Part shown: one piece after another, positions 1-8,417 of the stretch
Layout: the number at the start of each line of letters is the position of its first letter
Position numbering within the stretch: the stretch's first letter is position 1
Assembly (NCBI GenBank): GCA_013298765.1
Contig: JAAFJA010000010.1
Span: 106,454 to 170,453 of the forward strand
Source: Betaproteobacteria bacterium
Lineage (GTDB): Bacteria; Pseudomonadota; Gammaproteobacteria; Burkholderiales; Casimicrobiaceae
DNA length: 64,000 bases
Direction: 5' to 3'
Translations under genes and position numbers: made by a program
Notes under the pieces: generated by a model
The model's input: the letters and a program-made list of their open reading frames with translations, nothing else
Told to the model about the DNA's origin: nothing
The model's database searches: none

Positions 1-240
1 CTCGCTGATCGTGCCCGACACCTGCGTTCCAATGTTCACGAGTCCCACCGGATTGATCGTTCCAGTCGCGGTCACAAACTGAACGATTGATCCCCGATCA
101 ACGTCAGCCGTTCGGTACTTCGGCGTTTTATCTTTCGCGCCAGTGAACTTTCCTTCGAGTTGTTTCCCCGCGAAGAACAGCGCGGCAAACAAAACGACGA
201 ATCCAATCGCGAAGAGGCGACCTTTGGTGAAAACTTTCAT
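1..240 (-). CDS. RND-efflux periplasmic adaptor (MacA/HlyD-like), N-terminal fragment
   Basis: Only the first 80 codons lie in the window; the gene runs off the left edge. The ATG is at 238-240. The protein starts with a short basic stretch and one membrane segment (about residues 8-24, rich in Phe, Val, Leu and Ala), a non-cleaved anchor typical of MacA-type adaptors. It then reads YRTADVDRGSIVQFVTATG and INPVGLVNIGTQVSGTI, the conserved entry into the beta-barrel/lipoyl part of periplasmic adaptors that link an inner-membrane pump to an outer-membrane channel. The pump genes would lie outside the window. MacA-type is preferred to AcrA-type because of the non-lipidated anchor. The family is clear; the substrate cannot be inferred. 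Confidence 0.75.
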   Translation of the reverse strand, partial: MKVFTKGRLFAIGFVVLFAALFFAGKQLEGKFTGAKDKTPKYRTADVDRGSIVQFVTATGTINPVGLVNIGTQVSGTISE

Positions 241-379
241 GTTCAAGCGAATTCCGTGCGACAGACAGCATTCTGCACCGAACCCCAAATACTCCACCTC
301 GTTTGCGACGAAGCGCAGGTAAGTGGCATGAAGTAGGCTTGAGCGACGATGCCTCGTAGAAGATGAGCGCCGATAAACG

Positions 380-412
380 AAAAAGCCCGCGAGGCTGCAG
401 CCGTCGCGGGCG
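380..412 (-). terminator. Rho-independent terminator after the first TonB receptor
   Basis: Read on the minus strand, CCCGCG and CGCGGG arms enclose a loop and are followed by GCTTTTTCG. It lies about 65 bases after the stop codon at 476 of the TonB receptor and is correctly oriented for it. Confidence 0.7.
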
Positions 413-475
413 GAATAGTGGAGAGACTATCTTGTTCTAGTGACCAAGGAGACGCCGGATCGCTCCGGCGCGGCC

Positions 476-3235
476 TTAGAACTTGTAGCTAGCACCCAAC
501 TGGTAGGTGCGACCGTACTTTGCGTACTCGAGCGGGCGATCCTTCGTGCCAGCGTACGTGCGATACGCTTCGTCGGTCAGGTTGTTGACCTGGAACACGA
601 TGCCCAAGCCCTTCAAGCTACCGCTTGTGAAGTTGTAGCCGACCTGCGCGTCGAATTGGCTCTCGCCAACCACGTAGCGCAGCGTGCGCGCACCGTTGAA
701 GTTACCGATTTCACCGATGAAGTCAGAACGACGACGATGGTTGATCCGCGCTTCAAAGCCTGCTTTTTCGTAGTACGCAGTAATGTTGTAGTTGGTCTTC
801 GAAAGGCCTGGAAGACCGATCTCGCCATCGCCCACGCTCGATGCGCTCTCAGGATCTTTGATCTTGATGTTGCTATCGTTGAAGCTCGCATTCACTTGAA
901 CGCCAAAGCCGTCAAGCGTTGGCGAAATCATGCGCAACGGAAGCGATGCAGCAAGCTCGATGCCTTGCAATTTGCCGCCTTTGCCGTTGAACGGTGCTTT
1001 GTATTCACCTAAATTCGTACGCGGAAGCGGCGGACGGGTGATGCCTTGAGTGAGTGCAGAGAAATCAAACGTGCGTGATTGCGTATAGATGTAGCTGCGC
1101 AAGTCTTTGTAGTAAGCGGCAGCCGCTACGTAAGCGCGGGTACCAAAATACTTTTCCCAAGACAGATCAAGCGCATTTGCACGCCACGGGTCTACGCGTG
1201 GATTTCCGCCCTCGCCGCCTGGAACGCCTTCGTTGCTGATGCCGAAATCAAGACCCGCGCGCATCTGATCGACACGCGGACGAGCGATTTGGCGAGCCGC
1301 AGCGAAGCGAATCGTGTGCTCGTTAGGAAGCTGGAACACCAAATTCAGAGATGGCAGAACATCGGTGTACGTGGTGCCATCGGAGTATGGACGCACTTCT
1401 TGGCCCGCAGGTCGCGAGCGGTCAAAGTATTGCGACGACGACGATTGATCGGTGTGCTGAAGCTGCAAACCAACGTTACCGCGCAGCACGGCTGAGCCGA
1501 CTTGTCCGTCAAGCGTACCCTTGAGATAGCCCGTGGTGATCTTCTCGGTCACGCTCCAAGCCTTTGGAATCAAGTAGTCGAGATTATCGACCGGCTTAAA
1601 CACCATGTAGCGAGCAACAGCGCCCGGCACGTTCCACGATGGGATCTTGCCAATGCCTGCAAATCCGAGATCAACCAGGCCATATTGGTATTCGGCACCA
1701 ATCGGCGTTACACCCTGCGAACCCAAATTGATGCTGCCCTCGGGCTGACGCTTCACCTTTTCGCGGTCAGCGTAGTTCAAGCCCACTTCGATATCGCCGA
1801 GGTAGTTGCTGAGCATTGCTGGTGCAGCAAAGTTCGCGCTCAGTTTGAAGCTGGTGAGCTCATCTTTGACCGAAGGCGTCTTCCCATAGCCAGAACCGTA
1901 GATCGTGTTTGCGAGGAACAAACGCGCTGGATCTGAATAGTTCTGCGTTGGCTTAATTTGCGAGAAGCCGTCGCCGCGGAACGTGAGATTCAACACCTCG
2001 AACGGCGTGCTCGGTGGAAGCTGCGTGTTGTTTTCGAGGTTGATCTCTGAGCGCGTTGCTTTTGAATAGGCAACGTCCGCGTTCAGGCTAACGCCACCGA
2101 GTTTGAACTTGTTGTTCCAACCAAACGCGTCGATTTTGTCGTCGCGCGTGTTGTACATGCCGCGAACGAGTGGATATGTACCGGTGAGCGTTCCGCCAGT
2201 GAGCGTGCGGTTGCTGTTAACCGTTGGGGTCCACACACACGCAGGGTTGCAAGGGAAGTTGCCGTTGTACTGGGTGTTAACTTCCCACTGATTGGCGGTG
2301 TCCGTCGCCTTCGCTTGCGAGTGGAACAAATCGACAACGCTCGTCCACGATTTATTTGGCCGGAATTCGAGCGTCCCCATCAAGCCATCACGCTCGACTT
2401 CACCTGTACGACGGAGGGCCTTGATACCGTCGGTAGAGAAGGTGCCAGCGGGCAAACCAGGACGCGAGTCGGTTTTCCACGGCTCGTAGGTTCCAACTTG
2501 ATTCTCTTGAATCGGAGATTGCTGGCGGGCGTAGCCAAGCGCAAAGCCGAAGCGGCGATCTGCCGATTGGTCGATGTAGCTCGCGCTTGCACGATAGCCG
2601 CCCGCGCTTGCGTCGGCTGCAGAGCCGAGCGAATTCTGTGTGCCGCGAACGTTGAACGAAACAACACGATTCGCGAAGTTCAACGGACGCACAGTTTGCA
2701 TATCAAGCGTGCCAGAAAGGCCCTGACCGACGAGCCCTGCATCCGGTGTCTTGTAGACGAGCACGCTTGCAAGCAGCTCAGATGGATACTGATCGAACTC
2801 AACGCTGCGGTTATCACCCGTGCTCACGAGCTCGCGACCGTTGAGCAGGCTCGTTGCAAAATCAGGCGAAAGACCGCGAACGCTGATGACTTGAGCGCGG
2901 CCCGCGACACGTTGTGCGGCGACACCTGGCAAGCGGGCAATCGATTCTGCAATCGAGTTATCTGGCAGTTTGCCGATATCTTCCGCAGAGATCGATTCAA
3001 CGATGTTGTCGGAATTCTTTTTCACCGAGATCGCATCTTCGATCCCTTTGCGAATACCTGTGACTTGAAGCGTTTCGAGCTTTTGCGGCTCGTCTTTCTT
3101 CGGCTCGTTAGCCTGCTGCGCGTAAGCGGCCATCGAACCACTCATCGCAACGACCGCGACAGCGACGGCAACACGAGATGCTTTGTACTTGAATAGATGC
3201 GCAGACGGATTGCCTGCGAGCGTGCGAGTTTCCAA
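476..3235 (-). CDS. TonB-dependent receptor, Xanthomonas/Caulobacter type
   Basis: Outer-membrane active-transport receptor of about 920 residues. The reading frame opens at a TTG at 3256. The chosen start is the TTG at 3235, because an AAAGGAGG ribosome site sits just before it. A signal peptide ends at about AAYAQQ. The TonB box and plug follow: KLETLQVTGIRKGIEDAI, then IVESISAEDIGKLPDNSIAE and RLPGVAAQRV, the signature of the TIGR01782 subgroup, which mostly takes up plant-derived sugars in Xanthomonas and Caulobacter. The C-terminus ends YQLGASYKF, the aromatic-ending last barrel strand. It is divergent from two glucokinase genes, so a glucose-containing saccharide is a reasonable but unproven substrate. 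A terminator follows at 380-412. Confidence 0.9.
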   Translation of the reverse strand: METRTLAGNPSAHLFKYKASRVAVAVAVVAMSGSMAAYAQQANEPKKDEPQKLETLQVTGIRKGIEDAISVKKNSDNIVESISAEDIGKLPDNSIAESIARLPGVAAQRVAGRAQVISVRGLSPDFATSLLNGRELVSTGDNRSVEFDQYPSELLASVLVYKTPDAGLVGQGLSGTLDMQTVRPLNFANRVVSFNVRGTQNSLGSAADASAGGYRASASYIDQSADRRFGFALGYARQQSPIQENQVGTYEPWKTDSRPGLPAGTFSTDGIKALRRTGEVERDGLMGTLEFRPNKSWTSVVDLFHSQAKATDTANQWEVNTQYNGNFPCNPACVWTPTVNSNRTLTGGTLTGTYPLVRGMYNTRDDKIDAFGWNNKFKLGGVSLNADVAYSKATRSEINLENNTQLPPSTPFEVLNLTFRGDGFSQIKPTQNYSDPARLFLANTIYGSGYGKTPSVKDELTSFKLSANFAAPAMLSNYLGDIEVGLNYADREKVKRQPEGSINLGSQGVTPIGAEYQYGLVDLGFAGIGKIPSWNVPGAVARYMVFKPVDNLDYLIPKAWSVTEKITTGYLKGTLDGQVGSAVLRGNVGLQLQHTDQSSSSQYFDRSRPAGQEVRPYSDGTTYTDVLPSLNLVFQLPNEHTIRFAAARQIARPRVDQMRAGLDFGISNEGVPGGEGGNPRVDPWRANALDLSWEKYFGTRAYVAAAAYYKDLRSYIYTQSRTFDFSALTQGITRPPLPRTNLGEYKAPFNGKGGKLQGIELAASLPLRMISPTLDGFGVQVNASFNDSNIKIKDPESASSVGDGEIGLPGLSKTNYNITAYYEKAGFEARINHRRRSDFIGEIGNFNGARTLRYVVGESQFDAQVGYNFTSGSLKGLGIVFQVNNLTDEAYRTYAGTKDRPLEYAKYGRTYQLGASYKF

Positions 3236-3447
3236 GGTGCCTCCTTTAGCGTCCAAACCTTAGTCGTCTGGAAGTCCTACGCCCGTACCGTCGGTGTAGC
3301 CAAACGACTCATTCCGTAAGAAAACTAAATCACCAGTTGCGTTTTACGCGTGAGCACACTCACGGTGCACTGATGCCTAATTCAAGTGCGATGCTAGCCC
3401 ACGAGGCGTGCAAGCCTGCCGCCAAGAGACAAGAATTTTGCGTGATC

Positions 3448-3462
3448 TGTAGTATTGTTACA
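3448..3462. promoter_or_regulatory. HexR-like (RpiR family) operator candidate
   Basis: TGTAGTATTGTTACA matches the HexR consensus TGTAATWWWATTACA, as recalled for gammaproteobacterial HexR, at 13 of 15 positions. Its likely reader is the RpiR half of the glucokinase fusion encoded at 5567-7405. Placement is seen; binding is inference. Confidence 0.5.
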
Positions 3463-3551
3463 ACACAAATATCTGACACTCTATTGCGATGTTGCTGGTA
3501 AATGCTCGGGTTAAAAGGCTTGCGATTAAGCCCTCAATTTCGCATTGACTG

Positions 3552-3564
3552 ATAGTTAAACTAT
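3552..3564. promoter_or_regulatory. Perfect 13-bp palindrome, possible operator
   Basis: ATAGTTAAACTAT is a perfect odd-length palindrome in the divergent promoter region. The factor is unknown; chance is possible in AT-rich DNA. Confidence 0.3.
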
Positions 3565-3591
3565 TGATTTTCCAATAGATAAGCTCGTCAA

Positions 3592-3605
3592 GCTAAACGG
3601 TTAGC
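3592..3605. promoter_or_regulatory. LacI-type operator candidate
   Basis: GCTAAACGGTTAGC has perfect five-base arms around an ACGG centre, the general form of LacI/GalR family operators. A similar AAACGGTTT core lies before the sugar ABC operon (20822-20841). Confidence 0.4.
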
Positions 3606-3788
3606 AAACAAAATGGGATTGTTTGGCGGTCACGGGCGTGCCGTCCGCGCTTCACTCAAACTACCTGTACAACACTCAGCACGAGACTCTTCTGACAAAT
3701 CCTACTGCTCCCATACATCACGGAGATCACACAACTCAGCGATGTTCTGATATCGTGCGAAGTTGAGGAAAACTACATTGCCAGCGCT

Positions 3789-4808
3789 GTGGACGTGCTT
3801 GAAACAAATTCGAAACTAGTTACCCCTGACTTGCACCGCAATGGTGCAACCTTGGTGGGCGATATTGGTGGGACAAACGCTCGATTTGGGTGGTACGGGC
3901 GAGACGGCCACCAGATTACCCGGACCGCAACCTACGCGTGTCGCGACCACGATTCGATCGAAGATGCCATCGCGCTCTATCTGAACAGCATGAACGTTGA
4001 TGCGCCCGCGCGGTTTGCGCTTGGCGTTGCTTCGCCGATTACAAGCGACGTTGTGAAGATGACCAACCACCACTGGGTAATCTCAGTGCCGGATTTGAAA
4101 TCTAGGTTCCGCGTTGGCGACGGCGTGCTCATTAACGATTTTGTCGCGCTAGCCTCGGCAGTGCCTGCGCTGCGCGCGGAGCATCTGCGGCCGCTCGGGC
4201 CACGCATTAGTGGTACGCGCGCGCCGATTGGTGTGCTTGGGCCGGGCACAGGGCTCGGCGTCGCCTCACTCGTCCCGGTTGGAGAAAGCGACTACTTGCC
4301 CGTTGCGGGCGAGGGTGGGCACGTGACGCTTGCTGCGAGTACCGTTCGAGAGGCCGATGTTTTGGCGGCGCTACGTGAACAGTATGGTCACGCATCTGCG
4401 GAAAGAGCGGTCTCGGGCCCCGGGATTCAGGCGATCTACGAATCTTTATTATTAGTCGATAAACAAACAAAACCGCAGTTGAGCCCCGAACAAATTGGAC
4501 GACTAGCGATAGAGCAGAAAGACCGTTATTGCGTTGAAGCGGTCGAATTGCTCACCTCATTCTTGGGTAACGTGGCGGGAAATTTAGCCCTGACGCTCGG
4601 TGCTTTTGGCGGAATCTTCATCGGCGGTGGCATCGTCGCCAAACTCGGCGCTGCCTTCGACGAACGGCTTTTTCGCGAGAAGTTTGAAGACAAAGGCCGA
4701 TTCGCAAGCTACCTGCAGCGCATTCCAACCCAGCTGATTACGCACGAAGCACCAGCGCTTCTCGGCGCGGCGATCTATGCCGACCGCACATTCGGGCCAG
4801 CGCGCTAA
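3789..4808 (+). CDS. glk: Glucokinase, stand-alone
   Basis: Cytoplasmic ATP-dependent kinase converting glucose to glucose 6-phosphate. All signature elements of bacterial Glk are present in order: phosphate loop DIGGTNARF (residues 25-33), MTNHHW (91-96), catalytic Asp117 in INDFVALA, GPGTGLGVA (151-159), EGGH with Glu175 and His178, and the C-terminal GGIFIGGGIVAKLG and FEDKGRF. At 339 residues it is slightly longer than E. coli Glk (321) because of an N-terminal extension. The start is a GTG at 3789; a GTG two codons later is also possible and the ribosome site is weak. It is followed after 12 bases by the short-chain dehydrogenase and then by the glucokinase-regulator fusion, probably as one operon. 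Confidence 0.92.
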   Translation: MDVLETNSKLVTPDLHRNGATLVGDIGGTNARFGWYGRDGHQITRTATYACRDHDSIEDAIALYLNSMNVDAPARFALGVASPITSDVVKMTNHHWVISVPDLKSRFRVGDGVLINDFVALASAVPALRAEHLRPLGPRISGTRAPIGVLGPGTGLGVASLVPVGESDYLPVAGEGGHVTLAASTVREADVLAALREQYGHASAERAVSGPGIQAIYESLLLVDKQTKPQLSPEQIGRLAIEQKDRYCVEAVELLTSFLGNVAGNLALTLGAFGGIFIGGGIVAKLGAAFDERLFREKFEDKGRFASYLQRIPTQLITHEAPALLGAAIYADRTFGPAR

Positions 4809-4820
4809 AAAGCTCAAGCC

Positions 4821-5540
4821 ATGCTTCGCTACCGATCAGCCCTCATCACGGGTGCGTCCCGCGGTCTAGGCAAGGCGCTCGCCCTCAACTTGGCTGCGCG
4901 CGGTGTATCGCTCGTTTTAGTGGCTCGGTCTGCGCCCGATCTCAACGCGCTTCGCGACACGGTTCGCGCGCAACATCCAAACCTCTCAGTAACAACCGCA
5001 GCTGCTGACCTGAGCGATCCCAGCGAGCGCGAAGACCTCCTTGATCAAATTGCAAACGGCACGCTCGCAGCTGAAGTACTGATTAACAATGCGGGCGCTG
5101 GAAGTTACAAGCCATTTCTTGAGAGCTCGCGCGAAGAGATCGAACAAACCATCGCGCTTAATACAACGGCACCGATGCTGCTCGCGCATGCGATGCTGCC
5201 ATCGATGCAAAGGGCGCGTTGCGGATACATCATCAACATCGCGTCTGATCTAGCGCGGCGGCCGCTGGCAAAAATGGTGGCCTACGTCGCCGCAAAGCAC
5301 GCGCTACTCGGGTTCTCGCATTCGCTGCTGCGCGAAGCAAAGCCGTTTGGCATCAAAGTAACCGCTGTCTTGCCGGGGATCATCGATTCCGCGTTTAACG
5401 GTAGCGTTGAAGGCAGCAAAGACGTCACCTGGGCGATGAAGCCCAATGAGCTTGCAGCGCAAATTTCGGCGCTGCTAGACACGCCCGAACATCTGCTCAT
5501 CGATGAGCTTGCCGTGCATCCGATGCAGCAAGACTTCTGA
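4821..5540 (+). CDS. Short-chain dehydrogenase/reductase (SDR)
   Basis: Classical SDR oxidoreductase of 239 residues with a Rossmann fold. The cofactor motif GASRGLGKA is at residues 10-18, the NNAGAG motif follows the fourth strand, and the catalytic triad is Ser in NIASD plus YVAAK. The basic residue after the second strand (LVARS) favours NADP(H). Substrate cannot be read from sequence. It sits between two glucokinase genes, 12 bases after the first and 26 before the second, suggesting co-transcription. A direct role in glucose metabolism, such as a sugar dehydrogenase, is only a guess. Confidence 0.85.
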   Translation: MLRYRSALITGASRGLGKALALNLAARGVSLVLVARSAPDLNALRDTVRAQHPNLSVTTAAADLSDPSEREDLLDQIANGTLAAEVLINNAGAGSYKPFLESSREEIEQTIALNTTAPMLLAHAMLPSMQRARCGYIINIASDLARRPLAKMVAYVAAKHALLGFSHSLLREAKPFGIKVTAVLPGIIDSAFNGSVEGSKDVTWAMKPNELAAQISALLDTPEHLLIDELAVHPMQQDF

Positions 5541-5566
5541 GAGCTAGCGCGCATACACTCCGTCGT

Positions 5567-7405
5567 ATGAGTGCGTTTGATTCCCCTCGCCTGCTAGCCG
5601 ATATTGGCGCCACCTACGCGCGCTTTGCCATCGAACGTGCGCCACGTCAGTTCGATTCGATTGCATCACTCAGGATTGCGGACTATCCTGATCTCCACGC
5701 AACCGTTTCCGCCTATCTAGCGCAGCATCAACACGCTGGCGCAAAGCTGATCGAGCATGCCGCGATGGCCGTGGCTAACCCGGTCGACGGGGATTTCGTT
5801 CGCTTGACCAATGCGCCGTGGCAGTTTTCCATCGAGGCAGAGCGAACGAAGCTCGGCTTAAAGACGCTCGTGGTCGTGAACGATTTCACCGCGCTCGCCA
5901 TGGCCGTGCCAGGCTTGCAGAGTGACGAGGTCCGCCAAGTGGGTGGCGGCGCTGTGAAAGACGGTAGCGTGATCGGCGTGATCGGCGCCGGTAGTGGTCT
6001 CGGCGTGTCTGGGGTGATTCCTGCCGAGCACGGCTGGGTGGCGCTCGGCACCGAGGGCGGTCACACTTCGTTTTCGCCGCGCAACGAACGCGAAGTGGCA
6101 ATCCTTGAATACGCGTGGAATAAGTTTTCTCACGTCTCGTTCGAGCGAGTGCTCTCAGGGCGCGGCATCGAACTTGTTTACGCCGCGCTCGCCGCGCACA
6201 AAAAAGTCTCAGCCCCCGGAGAACCCGAAGCGCAGGAGATCGCGAAACGCGCGCTCGCGGGCAGCGATCCTCTGGCCGTCGAAACCATGGAGGCCTTCTG
6301 CGAAATCCTGGGAACCGCTGCCGCAAATCTGGCAGTAACACTTGGCGCTAAAGCCGGAATTTATGTGGGTGGCGCGATTGTTCCGCGATTAGGTGACTTT
6401 TTTGTAAATTCGCGCTTTCGCCAAAGATTTGAAGACAAAGGGAGGTTTAGCGATTATCTAAAAGACGTCCCTACCTTTGTGATTCACGCGGAGCAAGCTA
6501 CCTTTCGCGGCGTTGCTGCGGTACTCGACGCGCAGCTCAAGAATTTGCAAGCAAGCGGCGATTCGGGCGTGCTCGCTCAGGTGCAGCGTGGACTAGAAAA
6601 CTTCTCGCCCGCCGAACGTAAAGTTGCCGACTACATCCTTTCTCGCCCACGCGAATTCCTGAACCAACCGATCGCTCAAATCGCACAGCTCGCCAACGTC
6701 AGCCAGCCAACGGTGATCCGGTTCTGCCGCACCTTAGGCGCGGCAGGTTTGTCAGACCTGAAACTGCGGCTTGCGGCTGCAGTGACGGGAACGATTCCCG
6801 TGTCGCACGCACAAATCACCGACGACGACTCCACCGTCGAGCTCGGCGCAAAGGTGCTCTCGAACACCGCCTCAGCGATTTTGCGGCTGCGCGATCACAT
6901 CAACCAATCCTCGGTTGATCAAGCGATCGATGCGCTCACCAAATCGAAACGCACCGAAATTTTCACGGGCGGTAACGACTTCACTGTCGCCGTCGACGCC
7001 CAGGCGAAGCTCTTGCGAGTAGGCGTCGCGTGCGGCTATTTGCCGCAAGAGTCGCAACAAGTGGTGGTTGCGCAGCTCCTCGAAGCTGGTAGCGTTGCCC
7101 TTGTTTTTGACGTCGATGGGCGCAGCAGTGAATTACGCGACATTGTTGAAATTCTTCGCGAGCGGAGCATCACCGTAATCGCGCTCACGCTAGGTCAAAC
7201 CGGGCTCGCCCGCCGCGCCGATATCGCCATCGTGATCGATCACGTCGAAGACACGCAAACGCAGCTCCCAATGGTGAGCCGCATTCTTCACCTACTCGTC
7301 GTCGATATCCTCGCCGTCGGCCTCGCGATGCGCAAAGGCGCACAGGCCGATCTCAGCACGCCGAAAGACGCACCCACGTTGACGTTGATTACGTCGCACG
7401 GGTGA
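5567..7405 (+). CDS. Glucokinase-RpiR fusion regulator
   Basis: 612-residue two-part protein, an architecture known from Burkholderia as bifunctional Glk/HexR. Residues 1-330 are a glucokinase fold. Residues 335-410 are an RpiR-type helix-turn-helix (FSPAERKVADYI, then ANVSQPTVIRFCRTLG), and about 440-580 is a SIS sugar-phosphate-binding domain. The kinase part keeps the sugar-site residues: NDF (Asn105, Asp106), EGGH (Glu163, His166) and Glu192 in FERVLSG. The nucleotide loops are altered: DIGATYARF instead of DIGGTNARF, GAGSGLG instead of G-x-GTGLG, and AKAGIYVGGAI where paralogues have a Gly pair. It may therefore sense glucose rather than phosphorylate it, while the RpiR half senses a phosphorylated intermediate. 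This is inference. It follows glk and the SDR on the same strand. Confidence 0.88.
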   Translation: MSAFDSPRLLADIGATYARFAIERAPRQFDSIASLRIADYPDLHATVSAYLAQHQHAGAKLIEHAAMAVANPVDGDFVRLTNAPWQFSIEAERTKLGLKTLVVVNDFTALAMAVPGLQSDEVRQVGGGAVKDGSVIGVIGAGSGLGVSGVIPAEHGWVALGTEGGHTSFSPRNEREVAILEYAWNKFSHVSFERVLSGRGIELVYAALAAHKKVSAPGEPEAQEIAKRALAGSDPLAVETMEAFCEILGTAAANLAVTLGAKAGIYVGGAIVPRLGDFFVNSRFRQRFEDKGRFSDYLKDVPTFVIHAEQATFRGVAAVLDAQLKNLQASGDSGVLAQVQRGLENFSPAERKVADYILSRPREFLNQPIAQIAQLANVSQPTVIRFCRTLGAAGLSDLKLRLAAAVTGTIPVSHAQITDDDSTVELGAKVLSNTASAILRLRDHINQSSVDQAIDALTKSKRTEIFTGGNDFTVAVDAQAKLLRVGVACGYLPQESQQVVVAQLLEAGSVALVFDVDGRSSELRDIVEILRERSITVIALTLGQTGLARRADIAIVIDHVEDTQTQLPMVSRILHLLVVDILAVGLAMRKGAQADLSTPKDAPTLTLITSHG

Positions 7406-7443
7406 ACTGAGACGGCGACCCTAGCAACAGCAGTCGCGCCGAG

Positions 7444-8253
7444 TCAATAAAGAAGAAACTTGAATGGCAGTAACACTTCCGCGCCTCTCAGCTTGTCGAG
7501 GAACCTGCAGTCGTCGCTACGGAGAGACTCGCTAAACCAGGCGACCGCCTCGAAACGCAATTCGGGCACCGAAATGTCCTTCACGCGCACGCCCCGAACT
7601 CCACCCTTCTCATCGATGAAAACGATGAGCGTGCCATTCAGCTCGTCGAGCCTGCGATCCATCATTTGCTTGGTGGGCGGTCTGCGCGGCGCGCAGTGTT
7701 CCGGCAGCTTGGATGGAATCGTCGGCGGCCCTTGCAGCAACTCCGCGCGCCGCTTCGCCTGCGGCGCGTAAAGCGTCGCGTCTGCCTGCTCATACCAGTA
7801 GCGCGCCATGATCGGATTTTTTCTCACGAGCACACCATCAACATACGCCTTAGCGAGATTTTGCTGACCAGCGGCAGAACCCGCATCCGCAGAACGCTCG
7901 AAAAGCAAGAAGGCTCGCGCGTTGTCTTGCGCGATTCCCTCCCCCGCGAGCAACATTGATGCAAATTCGTTAGCCGCGTCGCCATGGCCTTGTTCAGCGG
8001 CAAGCTCAAACCAACGCGCCGCCGCACTCGACTCTTTCGCGATGCCACGACCATTTCGAGCGGCAAGTCCCATCAGATACTGAGTGTTTTTGTCGCCCGC
8101 CTCAGCGCTCGGACGAGCGAGCTCGACCGCACGCGCATAGTCTTTCGCAAGATACGCACGCCAAGCCTCCTGCGTGCTCGCGTGCACGACCGCGCCGCAC
8201 ACGACCAACGCAAGCGCGGCGAAAACTCGAATAATGCGAAGAAAAAACGTCAT
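7444..8253 (-). CDS. Sel1-repeat exported protein (paralogue 1)
   Basis: 269 residues with a signal peptide (residues 1-25, ending VVHAS). Three or four Sel1/TPR-like repeats run from about 30 to 160: YLMGLAARNGRGI, WFELAAEQGHGDAANEFASML, LFERSADAGSAAGQQNLAKAY, MARYWYEQADA. The last 90 residues form a separate domain (GTLIVFIDEKGGVRGVRVKDIS ... LLPFKFLLY). Its pattern of strands and PF[KR]F end resemble a TonB C-terminal domain, but this is tentative. It is a close paralogue of the gene at 8414-9229, separated from it by a dispersed repeat. Sel1 proteins usually act as periplasmic scaffolds; the partner is unknown. Confidence 0.75.
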   Translation of the reverse strand: MTFFLRIIRVFAALALVVCGAVVHASTQEAWRAYLAKDYARAVELARPSAEAGDKNTQYLMGLAARNGRGIAKESSAAARWFELAAEQGHGDAANEFASMLLAGEGIAQDNARAFLLFERSADAGSAAGQQNLAKAYVDGVLVRKNPIMARYWYEQADATLYAPQAKRRAELLQGPPTIPSKLPEHCAPRRPPTKQMMDRRLDELNGTLIVFIDEKGGVRGVRVKDISVPELRFEAVAWFSESLRSDDCRFLDKLRGAEVLLPFKFLLY

Positions 8254-8314
8254 AACGATAGCCCGCGTTTCGATGCGCGGAGTGTTTCAGAGTGAAACGA
8301 AATCGTCAACCGCC

Positions 8315-8417
8315 GTAGGGTGCGATCCTATCGCACCCAAATTGGTACGCAACACGTCGGTTTGGAGAAGTGCGCTTCGCACTTATGAGCACGAGGTGCG
8401 ATGGGATCGCACCCTAC
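8315..8417. repeat. REP-like inverted repeat, copy A
   Basis: About 103 bp with arms GTAGGGTGCGATCCTATCGC and, at the far end, its imperfect reverse complement GCGATGGGATCGCACCCTAC. A second copy with the same arms is at 28501-28604; the interior differs. At the right edge the CTA on this strand is the TAG stop codon of the Sel1 gene at 8414-9229. Confidence 0.85.

Larger units (their letters stand above)
3236..3788. promoter_or_regulatory. Divergent regulatory region between TonB receptor and glucokinase
   Basis: No gene seen. It must hold the promoters of both divergent units. Three palindromes stand out and are listed separately: a HexR-like site (3448-3462), a 13-bp perfect palindrome (3552-3564) and a LacI-like 14-mer (3592-3605). 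Confidence 0.6.
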
